From Camillea tinctor (taxonomy: Eukaryota > Ascomycota > Sordariomycetes > Xylariales > Xylariaceae): DNA of 64,000 bases. Shown piece by piece: positions 45,198-57,245 of the stretch. Under the pieces are notes generated by a model, which worked only from the letters and a program-made list of their open reading frames with translations, was not told the origin of the DNA and searched no databases. The stretch covers positions 62,001 through 126,000 of the forward strand of contig MU394051.1 in NCBI GenBank assembly GCA_022578605.1. The letters run 5' to 3'. Every line of letters starts with the position of its first letter. The stretch's first letter is position 1. The position numbers were made by a program, and so were the translations under genes.

Positions 45198-45584
45198 ATG
45201 AGCGCTCCCCAGGGAGTTATTATCAGCACATGCTTCGTCAAGGACGACGGCTCAGATGGTGGTTCGACAGGAGGAGGCGACCAAGGGGGCAATACCGATG
45301 GTGATGCCAGTGGCCAAGGTGGTGATCAAAATGATGGCCATGGTGTTAGGGAGGGCGGGAGCACGGGTGGAGAACAAGGAGGCCGTTCTTACGAAGAAGA
45401 GCTTCTCGATCATGAAACTAGACAGTAGTTCTTCACTAAGATAGAGGATGGACAAATAGCTAGCTATCTGGGATATTTCGATGAGCAGACTCTCGTCACT
45501 GAAGTTGGCTACTGTATGGGCCGAGTAATACACTATGTTAACCTGTTAATTTCTTGTCGCAACTCTCCCTTGTCAGCCTGAGAC
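45198..45584 (+). pseudogene. Gly-rich open frame interrupted by one in-frame TAG
   Basis: An ATG at 45198 opens a frame for 76 codons (MSAPQGVIISTCFVKDDGSD, then Gly/Asp/Gln-rich, then YEEELLDHETRQ) to TAG at 45426-45428. The same frame then stays open for about 51 further codons (FFTKIEDGQIASYLGYFDEQ, TLVTEVGYCMGRVIHY) to TGA at 45582-45584. The post-stop part looks at least as protein-like as the pre-stop part, so this may be a gene with a nonsense mutation (CAG to TAG fits a C-to-T change at CpA). It could also be a short real protein. No family recognised. Confidence 0.35.
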
Positions 45585-45786
45585 ATAAAAATGACTTCGC
45601 TTGCAATATCTAGTCACATGGTCCTAAGATCTCGCTACTGGACCTAGTCACGCGTTTGGGGTATGGGGTTGGAGTACACATTTGTAAAACTCAAAGATAG
45701 TAATTTCTGGTAGGATCTATAACGGACCAAAATGATGTTTGGCTACTGGTAAGGCCATTTTACGAAAAAGAAAAAGAGAAGAGAGC

Positions 45787-48700
45787 CTAATTCCCTTCAT
45801 TCCGGAGCCAGTGTCGGAGCATCTTGCGCACGATATCGACCTCTGAGAGCTGAGGGCACGCACGCAAAGCAGGGCTATCATCGCAAGACTTCCCAACCTC
45901 AAACCTCAGCTCAGATCCGGCACCCTCTCCCGTCGAGTTGCCGCCGTACGTATTCTCGTAGTAATCCGCCAGTTTGAAAGCCGGCAGCTTAGCCTCGGCC
46001 GCGGGACCCAGCTCCGCAGCGCGCGCTCTCAGCTTGGCCAGCCACTCGCTGACCTCGACCTCCTTGAAGTCCAGGCCCGCGGCGCGCAGCGCCGGAAGAA
46101 ACTCGTCGTTCCAGGAGAAAGCGTGCGGGGGCACGATGTTGTAGAACGCGGCGACCCCGTCGCTGTCGTTGTTGCCGTCCACGGAAGCCCTGAGCTTCTG
46201 GGCGAGCTGCAGGAAAGCGGCGGCGACCGTGTCTACGGGCATCCATTCGCACCGACCCTCGTAGCCGTGGAGGCGCGGCAGCGCTTTGATCTCCGTCGCA
46301 CTCCGGACGAGTAGCGGCACGTGCTCCTTATCATTCCAAATGCCGTTGACGCTGTCAGCCGAGATCTGCCCCACGCGCAGGACGCCGACGGCAGCGCCTC
46401 CGCCCACGCTAGCGGCAGCTGCGCATATCCTCTCGCTCACGAGCTTCGAGCGCGCGTATCCTGTAGAGGCGGCATATTCTAGAGATTCAAGAGGTCCCTC
46501 GGGGACGCTGGCGGGAGCCGGCATTTGGAAGGCTGCTGAGATGCTGCTTGCAAACAGAACTCGCGCAGGCTTGTCGAATGGAACGCCCCGGGCAAGATCT
46601 AGGAAATTTCGCAAACCTGCGATTTGTTGGATGAAGCTAGTGAGCGATATGTTGAAATTCACGGGCCAGGCGGCGTGGATGATCAGAGTGACCGAGGTCT
46701 GGAGGACAGAGTAGTCTTCAGGGGTAAGTCCCAGGTTAGGGGCTCCAAAGTTGTCCGTCGTTAGGGCTGTCAGCTTCTCAACGCGACTCTTATCCTTGCC
46801 ATCAAGGCTCAGGCCTCGAAGTTTCATGGATTCAGAGATCCGTCCCAGGGCATCTTGGCCCCGGACAAGGCAGACGACTTTCGCTATCTTAGGATCGTTT
46901 AGAAGCTGGTTAAGGAGATGGGCCCCTAGAGCTCCAGTTGCCCCTGTCAAAACCTATCGCATGGTGTTAACGAGAATTGTTCCCCGACATCCTTTCAATC
47001 ATAAACTTACCACAACATCCTTTTCTGGAGTAAGCAGACTGCCCGGCTTACGAGGCTCAAAGTTCCCATATTCAGAAATGAGCCTCTCCATCTTCGTTAT
47101 CTCGCTCTCATAATTGGAATGTCCGTTCTCGAGCTTCGCGCCTGTGCGACTTGCGAAAAGTACCCCTGCGAGTTTTGCAACATTCCCGGCATCGTAGACG
47201 ACATTGGTTGGGAGCAAATTACCACCCAGATCGAGATCTTTCTGTAATAGTCTGCGTATCTGAGCGGCCCGCAGACTGTCGATACCCATAGAAAAGAAAT
47301 CAGCTGTGAGGTTTGGCATCTGGATTCCTGTGTATTCGTAGATGACCTGCGGGATAAACTTCTCTAGCTCTTCGATATTCAGCTTTAGGTTCTTCCCACT
47401 CTCTGCTTCATGCAGTTCCCGGCTCTTATCATAGAGCCCTTCAATGGCAGTCTCGAATTTTGCAGCCGCAGCAGCACGTATTATGCTGTTCTTGTCTGTC
47501 GTAGGATAGTCGATATCTGGAGCAATCGAGACTATCATGTCAGGGGTTATGCGCGCAAATTCATCCATTATATTGTTTGTAATCTCAACGATAGGCCAGA
47601 TGGCTCGGATAAACTCCTCCTCTGAGAGTGAGGCCGCGGCCTGGGACCGGAACACGACAAGGCCAGGTACGAGACGGTCGTTACCAACCATCAAAGCATC
47701 CCGAACAAGTGGGCTCTCACGAACTGCTCCCTCCATGGACAAAGGAAGTATCTTCTCTCCGCTAATAAGGGTGATTCTGTCGTCATGGCGGGCTACATAC
47801 TTCCAAGCATTTTCAATGGTAGGGTGAGGGGTGAAAAGATCTCGCGAGTGGAATGACCCCGGGGGATCGTTTGAGTTGCTTGTTATAGCCATCAGAGCTG
47901 GGTGAGACTTGAGATATACAGACTCATAAATGCCTTCATCAAGCTTTTTGAAAAGCATATGCTGGCGTAGACTAGCGTATGGCCGCACGTAGACCCAAGA
48001 GTCATCTCCAGGTTCACGATAGATGGAATCGCCGATGTGACCAACCTCAGTCCTGAATAAAAGTTAGTATTAGATGCTTAATGTTGGTTTGAAACCATGG
48101 AGTATACGAACAAGCCAAAGATTACACCAAAATTCACCCCTTCCTTGACTAAGCGATCACCTAACTCATCAGGAGTTCGTGCCCCCGCAGATGTCACAAA
48201 TTTACATCTTTTCAGCACTTCAATCCCATCATCCCGCTCTGCCATCAACTTGAGTGCGTATGGAACGGTATGGCAAATTTCTGGCTGAACTGCTTTCAGT
48301 GCAGCAACAAGGTGATCTGCTGTTAGGGGCAGGTTCGCATTAAATAGATGGGCTGTCTTGCGCATGTACATCGCTTGGGTGGATGTGAATAAACCGTGCA
48401 AGTGGTACCAAGGTAGCGCGTTGAACGCTTTGCAACCAGTCCCCGAGTACAGATTGTTTATTATACTACGGTGAGATAATGCTAATGGTTTCGGGAGACC
48501 AGTCGAACCCGAGGAGTGTGCCAGAAAGGCTAGCTCAGCATGCTCAGTCTCCTTATTGGGAATGTCTCGTACAAACGGCTCAGGGGGGCTATCTGGCTTG
48601 TCAAAATCCTCCCTGGCTAGCATCGGTAAGAGATTGAGATTTTGGAGTGCCTCTGCGATGTTAGTTATGGTGGATTTGATACGAACTGTCGAACCGTGTA

Positions 48701-49094
48701 GGATAGTATCGCATCCTGTTTGCTTTAGTAGAGACAGACATGCTGGCTCACTTAGGCGAATAGAAATCGTCAACGCCTTGCAGCCTAGTCGGAACAGGGC
48801 AAAAAAGGTAACGATGAAAGCCAAATCTGAAGGTGCAAACAGTGCAATTATTTTGTGAGAATTGACTTCGAGACCCATCTTCACCAAGACTCGACAGGCT
48901 TCGTCAACCATACGATCGAGGTCTTTGCCAGTGAAGAACTCGTACTCCGAAGCGCTATCATCGTACTTGGGATACCCTAGAATGGGAACTTGAACCTCAT
49001 CCCTTGCCCGCTCGCGGATGATGTCGTCCATCATCCACAACCTGCCGAATTGGCGAATGCGGTCCTCGACAACTTCGGTAGATATGTTTGCCAT
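45787..49094 (-). CDS. NRPS-like carboxylate reductase (A-T-R)
   Basis: Minus-strand exons are 49094-48112, 48052-47011 and 46953-45787, with introns of 59 bp (perfect TACTAAC branch point) and 57 bp, giving 1063 residues. An adenylation domain (residues about 20-560) has LAHSSGSTGLPKPLALSHRS near 192-210 and FGLTEVGHIGDS across the first junction. A carrier domain follows with the phosphopantetheine Ser587 in DFFSMGIDSL. The terminal reductase domain starts VLTGATGALGAHLL (676) and has the SDR Tyr841/Lys845 pair (YARSK). There is no condensation domain. Such enzymes activate an acid, load it on the carrier and release it as aldehyde or alcohol with NADPH. An in-frame upstream Met (49244) exists, but MANISTEVVEDR is the more typical start. 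The acid substrate is unknown. It is the only biosynthetic backbone gene seen here. Confidence 0.92.
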
Positions 49095-51082
49095 GGTGTG
49101 TGTATGGATACTACTGTGAATAGGTTGGAGAAATATTTCTGATATCAAGGCTAACGACGAAGAAAACGGCGAATATAAGCTACCTAGATGGTGGTTACTT
49201 ACGGGGTAGTTTAGTCGATGCTTCCAAACGAAGTGGGTTTCCAAATTCTGGTAGAAAGGTTGCTCAAAACACGCAGTTCTTCAACTAGTCTTATTTGTGG
49301 TTTTCATGAAAAGTTAGAAGCATTCTTATCTAGTAGAGGAGCCTGGTCAAATTCCCGAATTAATAAAGGAGAACACGGCACACGCTTAGGTTATAAATTC
49401 GGGAATAAAGGATGTGAAGCACAACTAGTCTTGAAGTCCCGTGGAAACCGGCGAACTCACCCAGGTTAGTGCCACCGGTCATAGGTGTTAACGACAGTTT
49501 GATAGTGCACTTAGACTTAGTGCACTACGTAACTAGTAGCACGTGGAGTGCCTCGTGGCATATTAGAATGTCGTGGTGGGTTGGATACATGTTTGCAGTT
49601 CCAACTATATGCATGACCGTTGACTTGGGATTATGTCTCCAATGGAAAGCCATGTATGTACTATGTCGCATACAGGATCAACTAAACTATTTGATAAATG
49701 ACAAGACAACTACATCAATACACACATATGAAGCTCGGATATCTTACTCCAAATTATCTTGTCGGCGTTTACATGTAAGGGCCTAACCTCGGTATATTAG
49801 ATTATTAGTCGTACTTAACATTGGACCTTCCCCCCTTTTTCCGAGGCCGAGGAATCACTCCTTAATAGTCTCCACGTTGCACTCATTAACACGACGTATC
49901 AATGTATGAAGTTCTACTATAGTACATTCAACCTCTTGCACAACAAGTATAAACCAACAAACTCTATGTATGCAATCAGTTTTATTCACTGTGGAGTTAG
50001 GTAGTCTAGTCAAGCCTGTGGCGTGCGGGACTGCGGGAGGACGCACGTTCAAAAAGGATCCTTGATCCTTGATCCTTGAAAAGCTTAACGATTATAAGTA
50101 AACAGGAACTGCAGGGAGTATCCTGGCCAGTAACGGACGTTCCCCCGGTTACATCGACTGCATTCTGAGATGCCTTTTCCACTTGGCAACGGTCCCATGT
50201 TTCGGGGGTAATATCGGCTTTAAACACCTCTGTATATATTTGATACATGCCATGGGAGAGAGTTACATAGGATTTAAATGAATACATACTGTTGATCGTC
50301 TGGTATGAATGCGGAAATGCAACTCTGAGAAGCAATGAGGTATCATCAAACCTAGGACAGCATGCTAAGTTGAGTGTTGTAGAAGTCAGACGCAAGGACA
50401 AAGCAACATCAGACGCTGTCGTACTGAATCCTAAAAATTGATCCTTCTGGAGTCCAGGGCAAGTTATATACCATTCTGTGTAGAACAAAGTCCTATCTAT
50501 TATACGAATTATTGGAGAAACGCCGCGTGCACCACTAACTACCATCTTACACAGACCTATCTTAAGCAATCCATTACATCAACCGGTGACGATGATTTGA
50601 TCTCTCGCTTCTATTGGCTCTTCAAAACTAAAAGGTTGAGCTTACTCAGGACTAAGCGACCGAGTAAGGACACCAAAGAGACCACAATATGATATCCATT
50701 GAGTTTGATATACATGTGTTTATGAAATCGCCCCCTCCTTGGTGACCACCATCCATTCATTATACATGGTTGGTTGGTATCTGCTGATAAAGAAAATTAT
50801 GCCAACAATGCATAAATGTAAGCACAAAGCACACCGGCCCCCCCCCCCCCCCCTCTCTCCTCTTCGTTTTCTTTTCTTTTCTTCGGTTTTCGTCGTACTA
50901 GTTGCGTTGCTACTTGAAGTTTTACAGTTGGAAATGTATATGCCTAGAATTGATATTCTGTGTCTAATGGGTATCTGGCCAAGTAATGTGAGGGGGAAAT
51001 GACAAAATGTACAGCAATGAATTAATTACATTTTTAGATAATGTACCTATCTATACCAATTGTATCTCATATTTCTAAATCA
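49095..51082. other. Intergenic region between NRPS-like and rhodopsin-like genes
   Basis: These 2 kb are AT-rich with a C-run of about 16 at 50838-50853 and a GATCCTT triplicate at 50057-50079. A minus-strand frame of 187 codons (50569-50006) is the longest; it has ordinary composition (WYITCPGLQKDQFLGF, CPRFDDTSLLLRVAFP) but no recognised motif. It may be an orphan gene, a relic or chance, so I do not call it as a gene. Confidence 0.4.
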
Positions 51083-52394
51083 CTAATACCGACTGCCTGT
51101 CCCAGGTAGATTAACCTGGTTGCGTGACGAAGAGATCTGTACAAACCGGTTCGGGCTACCGGGGCGTTGCTTGGTCTGCTTATCATCAACCGAAACATCA
51201 ATCTTAGTCTTGACCACGATGTCGGAAAGACCAAATGACTGAATTTGGTCCTCATCTTCGTCACTTCTTGTTTTGATCTTCGATAAAGCAATCGAATTGT
51301 TTGCCCCCTGTGTAGTGAGTGCCTCCGTGCTCGAGTCGTGGTTCTCCGAGTCTCGATTCTTGCTTTGCAGCTTGACATGTCCCGACCGTGCTGCTCCCTT
51401 GCCAGATATATTATATTGCCTTTGTCCACCACTACCAGATCCGTAGGCATAGACGGAATTGCCAAGACCAAACCATCTGAAGACAAGGGGCCGTATTGCT
51501 GGCAGATTCGCGCATATGAAACCTACTTCTACTTCGACCGTGCTCCAAAGTCCACCGCCTACATTAGTGAACGTGAAGTCATCTGGGTCGATTTGTGTGA
51601 CCGCAATGATGCGGAATATACTAGCAACGCAAACACTGGTGATCAAAATATTAGAATCGCTGGATAAATTCCCATGATAGAAGTACTCACAAAGCTCCTA
51701 GAAGGAATAGAAAACTCAATGACCACTTTTTGCTTCTAGATGTCTGCAAACGCCATACCACCGGCAATGGCAGAGCAAGGACAGCGACATCACCAACGAC
51801 GTTGATGATTGCCGACGCTAAGTAGAAGGCGTTCTGATCAATGCAGGTCCCGGGGACATCATGATCCCAGAAATTCTCCACAGGAGTGCATTGGAAGGTG
51901 AAGGAGAAGAAGTTCGATAAGAAAATCCCGACCGAAAATGCACCCACAGCCATCGCTCCGATACGAAAACCTCTAGTATGAAAAACCCTCCAGTAAAAGA
52001 GCAAGATCCCAACTTTGACGCTGAAGACGCCCAAGGCCCAGATGAGCATATAAACATATAGATTCTGTCGACCTCACGGTTAGCTTTGAGCAAGTCCCTT
52101 CCTGAGCACAGACAATTTCATAGTTCGTACCTTAGTGAACTGCAAGACGGTGGCTTTATCCAGGTCAGCTTGGTGGACACCGGACCCAAAGGCCAGACCG
52201 ACGAAGTCCATCACGCTTGCGGTGATACATATAGCCGTCACCCAAAACATCCAGTAGTCATCCCACCATAGCTTTGCATGCGTGACAAATCGGGCGTAGA
52301 TACGCAATCCAAACGACAAGAGCGATAACGCGAGACATGTTACGACGACGCCGATGGTGAGTCGCTGGTTCTCGGCCTCCGCATCGCCCGCCAT
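51083..52394 (-). CDS. Fungal rhodopsin-domain integral membrane protein (SAT4/Pth11-like)
   Basis: Minus-strand exons are 52394-52131, 52064-51691 and 51635-51083, with introns of 66 and 55 bp, giving 396 residues. Seven membrane segments can be traced, starting LTIGVVVTCLALSLLSFGLR. Family signatures are WWDDYWMFW after TM1, FQCTPVENFWD in the extracellular loop, CIDQNAFYLASAIINVVGDV and LPLPVVWRLQ at TM5, and FVCVASIFRIIAV at TM6. The cytosolic C-terminal tail of about 140 residues is Ser/Lys-rich and disordered. These proteins are a large, expanded family in Pezizomycotina that includes Pth11-like receptors and proteins frequently found near biosynthetic clusters. No retinal-binding lysine motif is claimed. 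The CFEM domain typical of Pth11 is absent. Confidence 0.9.
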
Positions 52395-53765
52395 TATCTA
52401 TTTAAGCGGTCTTGGTGAGCCTTGTGGGGATACCGAGCCTCGACCTATTTGGTCTTGAATCGGGCAGAACCCTAGATAAGTATGGGGATAAACTTGGCTT
52501 CCAGAGACAAGATATACAGGATATACAGCATTTCCGTCTTAGGAACAAGGGGCCGAGTCCGCTGGAGCCCGTCCGATTTTGTATCTAAGTGGGATCTGGG
52601 AGCCACGCGAGAGAAAGAGAAAGGAAAATCCTGACACATTGTGACAAACAAGCTAATGTCGGTACCGCTCCCATGGTCTCACAAGCTGGGGGGAGCATCC
52701 ATGTTCCATTTCCCGGACTGGCCCGCTTTACATGGTGTATTGGCGTATATAAGAACTATGCCCCCCCCCTGGGGGTTGATCACATATATGTTTAACAAGC
52801 CCGGAGAATATGTCCAAGGAGACAATGATTCGCTAGATTCATGCCTCAACCACCTTCTGGATGTGTAACCCCAGTGCAGAAAGCATTGTGCATAGGACGA
52901 ATCAACCTTTCGAGGAGGATGCTACAACCCAGCCTTTGTGTGACCTTTTTGTCTGAGGACTGGACTGGGGCGACCGAATCTCCCTTGAATTCTCGGGGTG
53001 GTTCCCCAAGTGTAAGTGATCTTCTCCAGTGTATGAAGGGGGAACACTTTTTTAAATACGACGGTGACAATCCATATAACCTTCGCATAGGCTCATGGAA
53101 GTTTTCAAGCAAGGGCAATCCCTATTATTAGGTTAGTGCTTGTAAGAACAGCGTCGCAAGCAGGATGTGCCCGAGATGAAGGGAAATAATGTTGAGGAAA
53201 GACGTGCGGTGGCCAAGGGTATCTTCGGTTAAGTAAGAACCTTCACACATACAAAGTCAAGTCGTCAAAGTAAGGGGTGGCTATTCTGCATAACATAAGC
53301 TACAGTAAGTCTTATGATAAGTCCTACAATACAAGTCCTATAATCCTATTTACTCGAATCAAGTAGCGACTATGAGACGAACATTAACCTTGGACTCCCA
53401 AGAGTCGCGCCCATTAGAAGACTTTGTTGAATAACTTGTAGAGGTTGCTGCCGTTCACGCATCGAGGGAAGGGCTTGCCACCATTACTACCACGCAGCCA
53501 CGACACTGCACGAACTCAGCTGTTCAGCTACGGTTAGAAAAATAGGTTGTTGTCGAAAGAAAAAAATCTGCACAAATTCATGATAGGTCGTATTTCACAA
53601 ACATTTGGCTGACCAATGTGTATGATGCATCGGGGTCCACTATCAAGTCTCGCCATGGCCATTCACGGCTCTCGAAGAAGTTCTGCAGTACCCCCGGAGG
53701 TAAGCATAAATGAGAAAAAGCAACCCCCGGTGCATCCTACCTTGTCAGAAACCCCTCGACGTGTA
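52395..53765. other. Intergenic region, no gene seen
   Basis: This region contains the rhodopsin-like promoter and AT-rich spacer. Open frames at 52589-53131 on both strands mirror each other and lack features. A short protein-like minus-strand block (NFFESREWPWRDLIVDPDAS, near 53680-53612) may belong to the remnant described next. Confidence 0.4.
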
Positions 53766-54167
53766 TCAGTAGACTAAGGGGTCAGCTCGGTGTTTTCGGA
53801 GAGAGAGACATAAGAGCACATATAGCTCAAGAAAAAAAATAGATAATAACCTCTCTTTCTGCAATATGCATTCCTTCAAAGTTGATATTAAACTGTACGC
53901 GGCTCCCTTTGCTTTTGGAGTCATGAATACCTGTAGGCTGTGGCTGGCTTGGGGGAACGACATGCTTGCCAGAGTTGATTCGTCGTCCAGAGCTTCAATG
54001 TTGATGACACTAGATAAGCTTGCGTCGCTAGGAACTTGATGACATATGCCTTCCTCGGTGTGCTACTGCAGCCCGTGCAGTTGATAATATTGACCTAACT
54101 TCTTGCATTGGTTAACGCCGATCCTGAGATTGGGGTAGTTGGCGTTCAGGTGGAGATTGTATTTCGT
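53766..54167 (-). pseudogene. Interrupted open frame, possible gene relic
   Basis: On the minus strand one frame runs about 134 codons with a single internal TAG (54065-54063). Before it reads NLHLNANYPNLRIGVNQCKK and after it HTEEGICHQVPSDASLSSVI, NIEALDDESTLASMSFPQ and FMTPKAKGAAYSLISTLK. The composition is protein-like and the stop follows a CAG codon. The 3' end may be an intron (GAGAGGTTATT). No family is recognised and no start codon is evident. Confidence 0.3.
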
Positions 54168-57100
54168 TTAAGGACTTCTAATGAAGATACTGTACGCATC
54201 TATGGTTGTGCAGGTATTATGCCTGTTTACTTCGGTGAGCCCATTGTTGGTGGTGTTTGAATTAACTAATAGTAGACTTGGTTTAAGAGAGGTTAGTCAA
54301 GTATGCTATAGAGTGAGAATGGGTTTACTTAAAAGAAAATGAGATCGACTGAATCTCATAAACATAAATACTTGTTGGTGCCCATAATTTTACTGGATAC
54401 ATGATTCGTAGACTATAATCTATTCATGATTGGGCTATGTAAGAGTAATCAAGATATTCAATATGCAATTTTAGGTAACTTTCGTAGTCCGTGATATAAA
54501 TGATAAATCCACTCAGTTCATGGAAAACAATTGCACAAGTATATAACGTATCAGATATCTCGTGCGGAATCCTACGAATGGGAAACAGGCCACTAACAAG
54601 CAATACTCCTATACCAATTTTCACTTGTACCTGTCCACTGCCTTTCACAAGACCGTTTTCTCAGAGGGGAATAGCTGGACCGTTCTCAGTAAACCAATAT
54701 TTGCTCTATTCACAATCAAACAAGGATATCAAAAACCCGAATATCTCTTAGGAGTACCTGAAGTACGAAGCATTTGGCAGTCTGGTATTATACCGCACAG
54801 ACTTCAAACGACTGGCGACGAGGATCTAGGGTAAGTGGACCTGGTTGAAGATTCGAGCGATCGCTCTAGGCCTAATATTCACAAAAGATGGAGCAGAGTA
54901 TTTCCGATTATTCCCACGACTAGGAGCGGCGTATGGATCTACATAAATATCATAATGCACACGCAGACACGTATGTAAGGAGGGGGCCTAAGTCGACATA
55001 AGCTGTAACGGTATCAGAACATTTTATGGTCAATGCTGAATACCTATTCAGCTACCTACATAGCCGCGCCGCCAGCCTGCAACCGGTGGCACAATTTTAC
55101 TGATCTACTGTGTGAGTTCACGAGAGAAAAATCATTACTATAATAGTAGTATGTATAGCGACATCACTTGGCATTGCCAAGAAGGGGATAAAACATCACG
55201 ATCGCAGTACCGATGACTTTGCGCGAAACACTTACCGTTGACACTGGGCCGATGTAACCTCGATGTGGCTAACCCTAACTACCTGTTGTGCATGCTTGCG
55301 AATAACTCCAAATTCTAAGCAGAGGCTAGACCTTGGTGAGGGGGGACATGGGGGACAGTAGACCTCGGCATCTAATCGATCGACAGACCCGTCCCCTGCA
55401 TAGATAGCTATACTATCCGTGTAATGAAGATTAAGACTTGATCCCCGTGGGGGTGAGGCTTGGAAGGCTGTGGCACGGTCGAGGTGAGCAAGCGATCCTA
55501 GGTCTTCGAGGTTAAGAGTAATATTACAGGAAATATGGGGTTTAAGTGAGGGAGAGACATGGTATTACTCCCTATTAGGGCCTTTCAAGGCTTGATGGTG
55601 CGTTGATTGCATCAAGTGATATTTGCATTGGGTATTGCAAATGTTTGAAATTTGTGTTCAAAACGTGTTGAACTTGGAGACAGTGGCGGTTTTGATATGA
55701 AGGAGGCGATGTTATGCGTGCGCTGCTGTATGAATTTCAGAGTCTGAAAAAGTCTGAGAGAGCAGAGTAATGACACAGCTTAGTAGCTATGTTATCGGGG
55801 ATTGGGACGTATTTGATGATATGTAGTTGGGCATATATATAAACGAGAGTGACCATTTCCGACCAATATTGTTTGAAAAAGGAAGGATGATATATGAAAA
55901 GAGAAATCGCTTTCCAATTCCAGAATGATCTATATAGTAAGACAAACCTGTTCGACCAAGTTTTTCCCTAATTGTTTACTTTATTTAGCTACATACTGAT
56001 ACGTGCATTTGTCAATAGAAATCCATCCAATCAAAAATCCAGGCTTGGCTAAATGGGTAGATAGCTGGATTAGATCGTGAACAACACTTATAGCTGGGTT
56101 TTGACAAATACTCGTAGCGAACCCATCCTCCATACACACTAGAACGTTTTCGAGAATCCAAATCTTACCAGGGCTGGGCTTACTGTTTAGAGCTTGTGTT
56201 CTAAGCTACGCCGCAACGCTTACTTACCCATGCCACCCAGCTCTTCGCCAAGATACAAAAACCCTCTAGCCAGCCTCAAGGAAAAGAGGCAAGTCAGTTT
56301 ACAAAGAAGCTCAACTATCCAGTACGCCAAGTTGCAAGCTGACTACTCGGCTAGAACTATGTATTTGGAAAACTGGTTTGGTGCTTACCAGAGAAGCTGG
56401 GCAACTAGGTACGGAGAGTTATAGAATCCCGCTCCGGGAACACGATTGGCTAATGGCCGGGCGGCTCGGACCGACATATACGGTAGGTGTTATAGTCAGT
56501 AACGGAGTCTGGGCGGTGGTTCTCTATTATACGGAAACTTTGACATATCCGTTACGCAGCACATGATAGCATCTGAGTGTTCCTCTGCTTCGATTTCGAT
56601 TTCGATTTCTTTTTGATAAAAACGTTGCATCAATTTCCCGCTCTACACGTGGCGCAAAACGTGTTTCTTATGCATGGTCCATATTCACCAACCGTTCTGG
56701 TCTTGAACGAGTTAACCCCTATTGTCTTGAGAACGCTATTCAGGGTCTTTTGTCCCTTGGCTCTAAGTCAGTCTCCTCGAAACTTCGCATGGATATTGCC
56801 TGCCCGCCGAGACAATGAGGCTTGCCTGCCTAGACACAATGTGTGAGACTAAAGGTCCTTCACCTAGATTACTGTCCATCCTTCGATAAGATCCCTCGAT
56901 TACTATGTAGATCCTGTAGTTCAGTTCGTAGATATGATTATAGATGGTAGGCTATCATTGCTTGGCCAATAATACACAATACCCCCAGGAAGTCTCGTCG
57001 ATCTGTAATTAAATACCAGAGGGCCTACCCTTCCCCAGATCTGTTCCCATTCCTCTCCATCAGAATCCTCCGCATCTCACAGACTTCCTAGTTGTTCAAG

Positions 57101-57245
57101 TGTTTCCTGCGCCATCGGCCGTAGCTTACCCGTCGTCATCTTCTATAGCCAACCCACCACGTTGCTATTCTAGCATTTCGACAGCTACAAAAGGGGATTC
57201 GTCCGTTAAGCCTCTCGACCCACGTTCTTAAACGAATATAACAAA
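54168..57245. other. AT-rich region with no supported gene
   Basis: These 3.1 kb have mixed short open frames only. Within 56194-56566 two overlapping plus-strand frames have no recognisable character. The last 200 bp are the leader and promoter of the transporter gene. Nothing else is supported. Confidence 0.4.

Noticed and set aside
50006..50569. 187-codon minus-strand open frame near the rhodopsin-like gene
   Set aside because: Protein-like in places but with no recognised family, the ATG context is weak and the length is within chance. Left as an unclassified frame inside the intergenic entry.
54181..54342. Plus-strand 53-codon frame starting MKILYASMVVQVLCLF as a small secreted peptide
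   Set aside because: The hydrophobic start could be a signal peptide, but the rest has no Cys pattern or processing sites. It lies directly beside the minus-strand relic, so chance is the simpler explanation.
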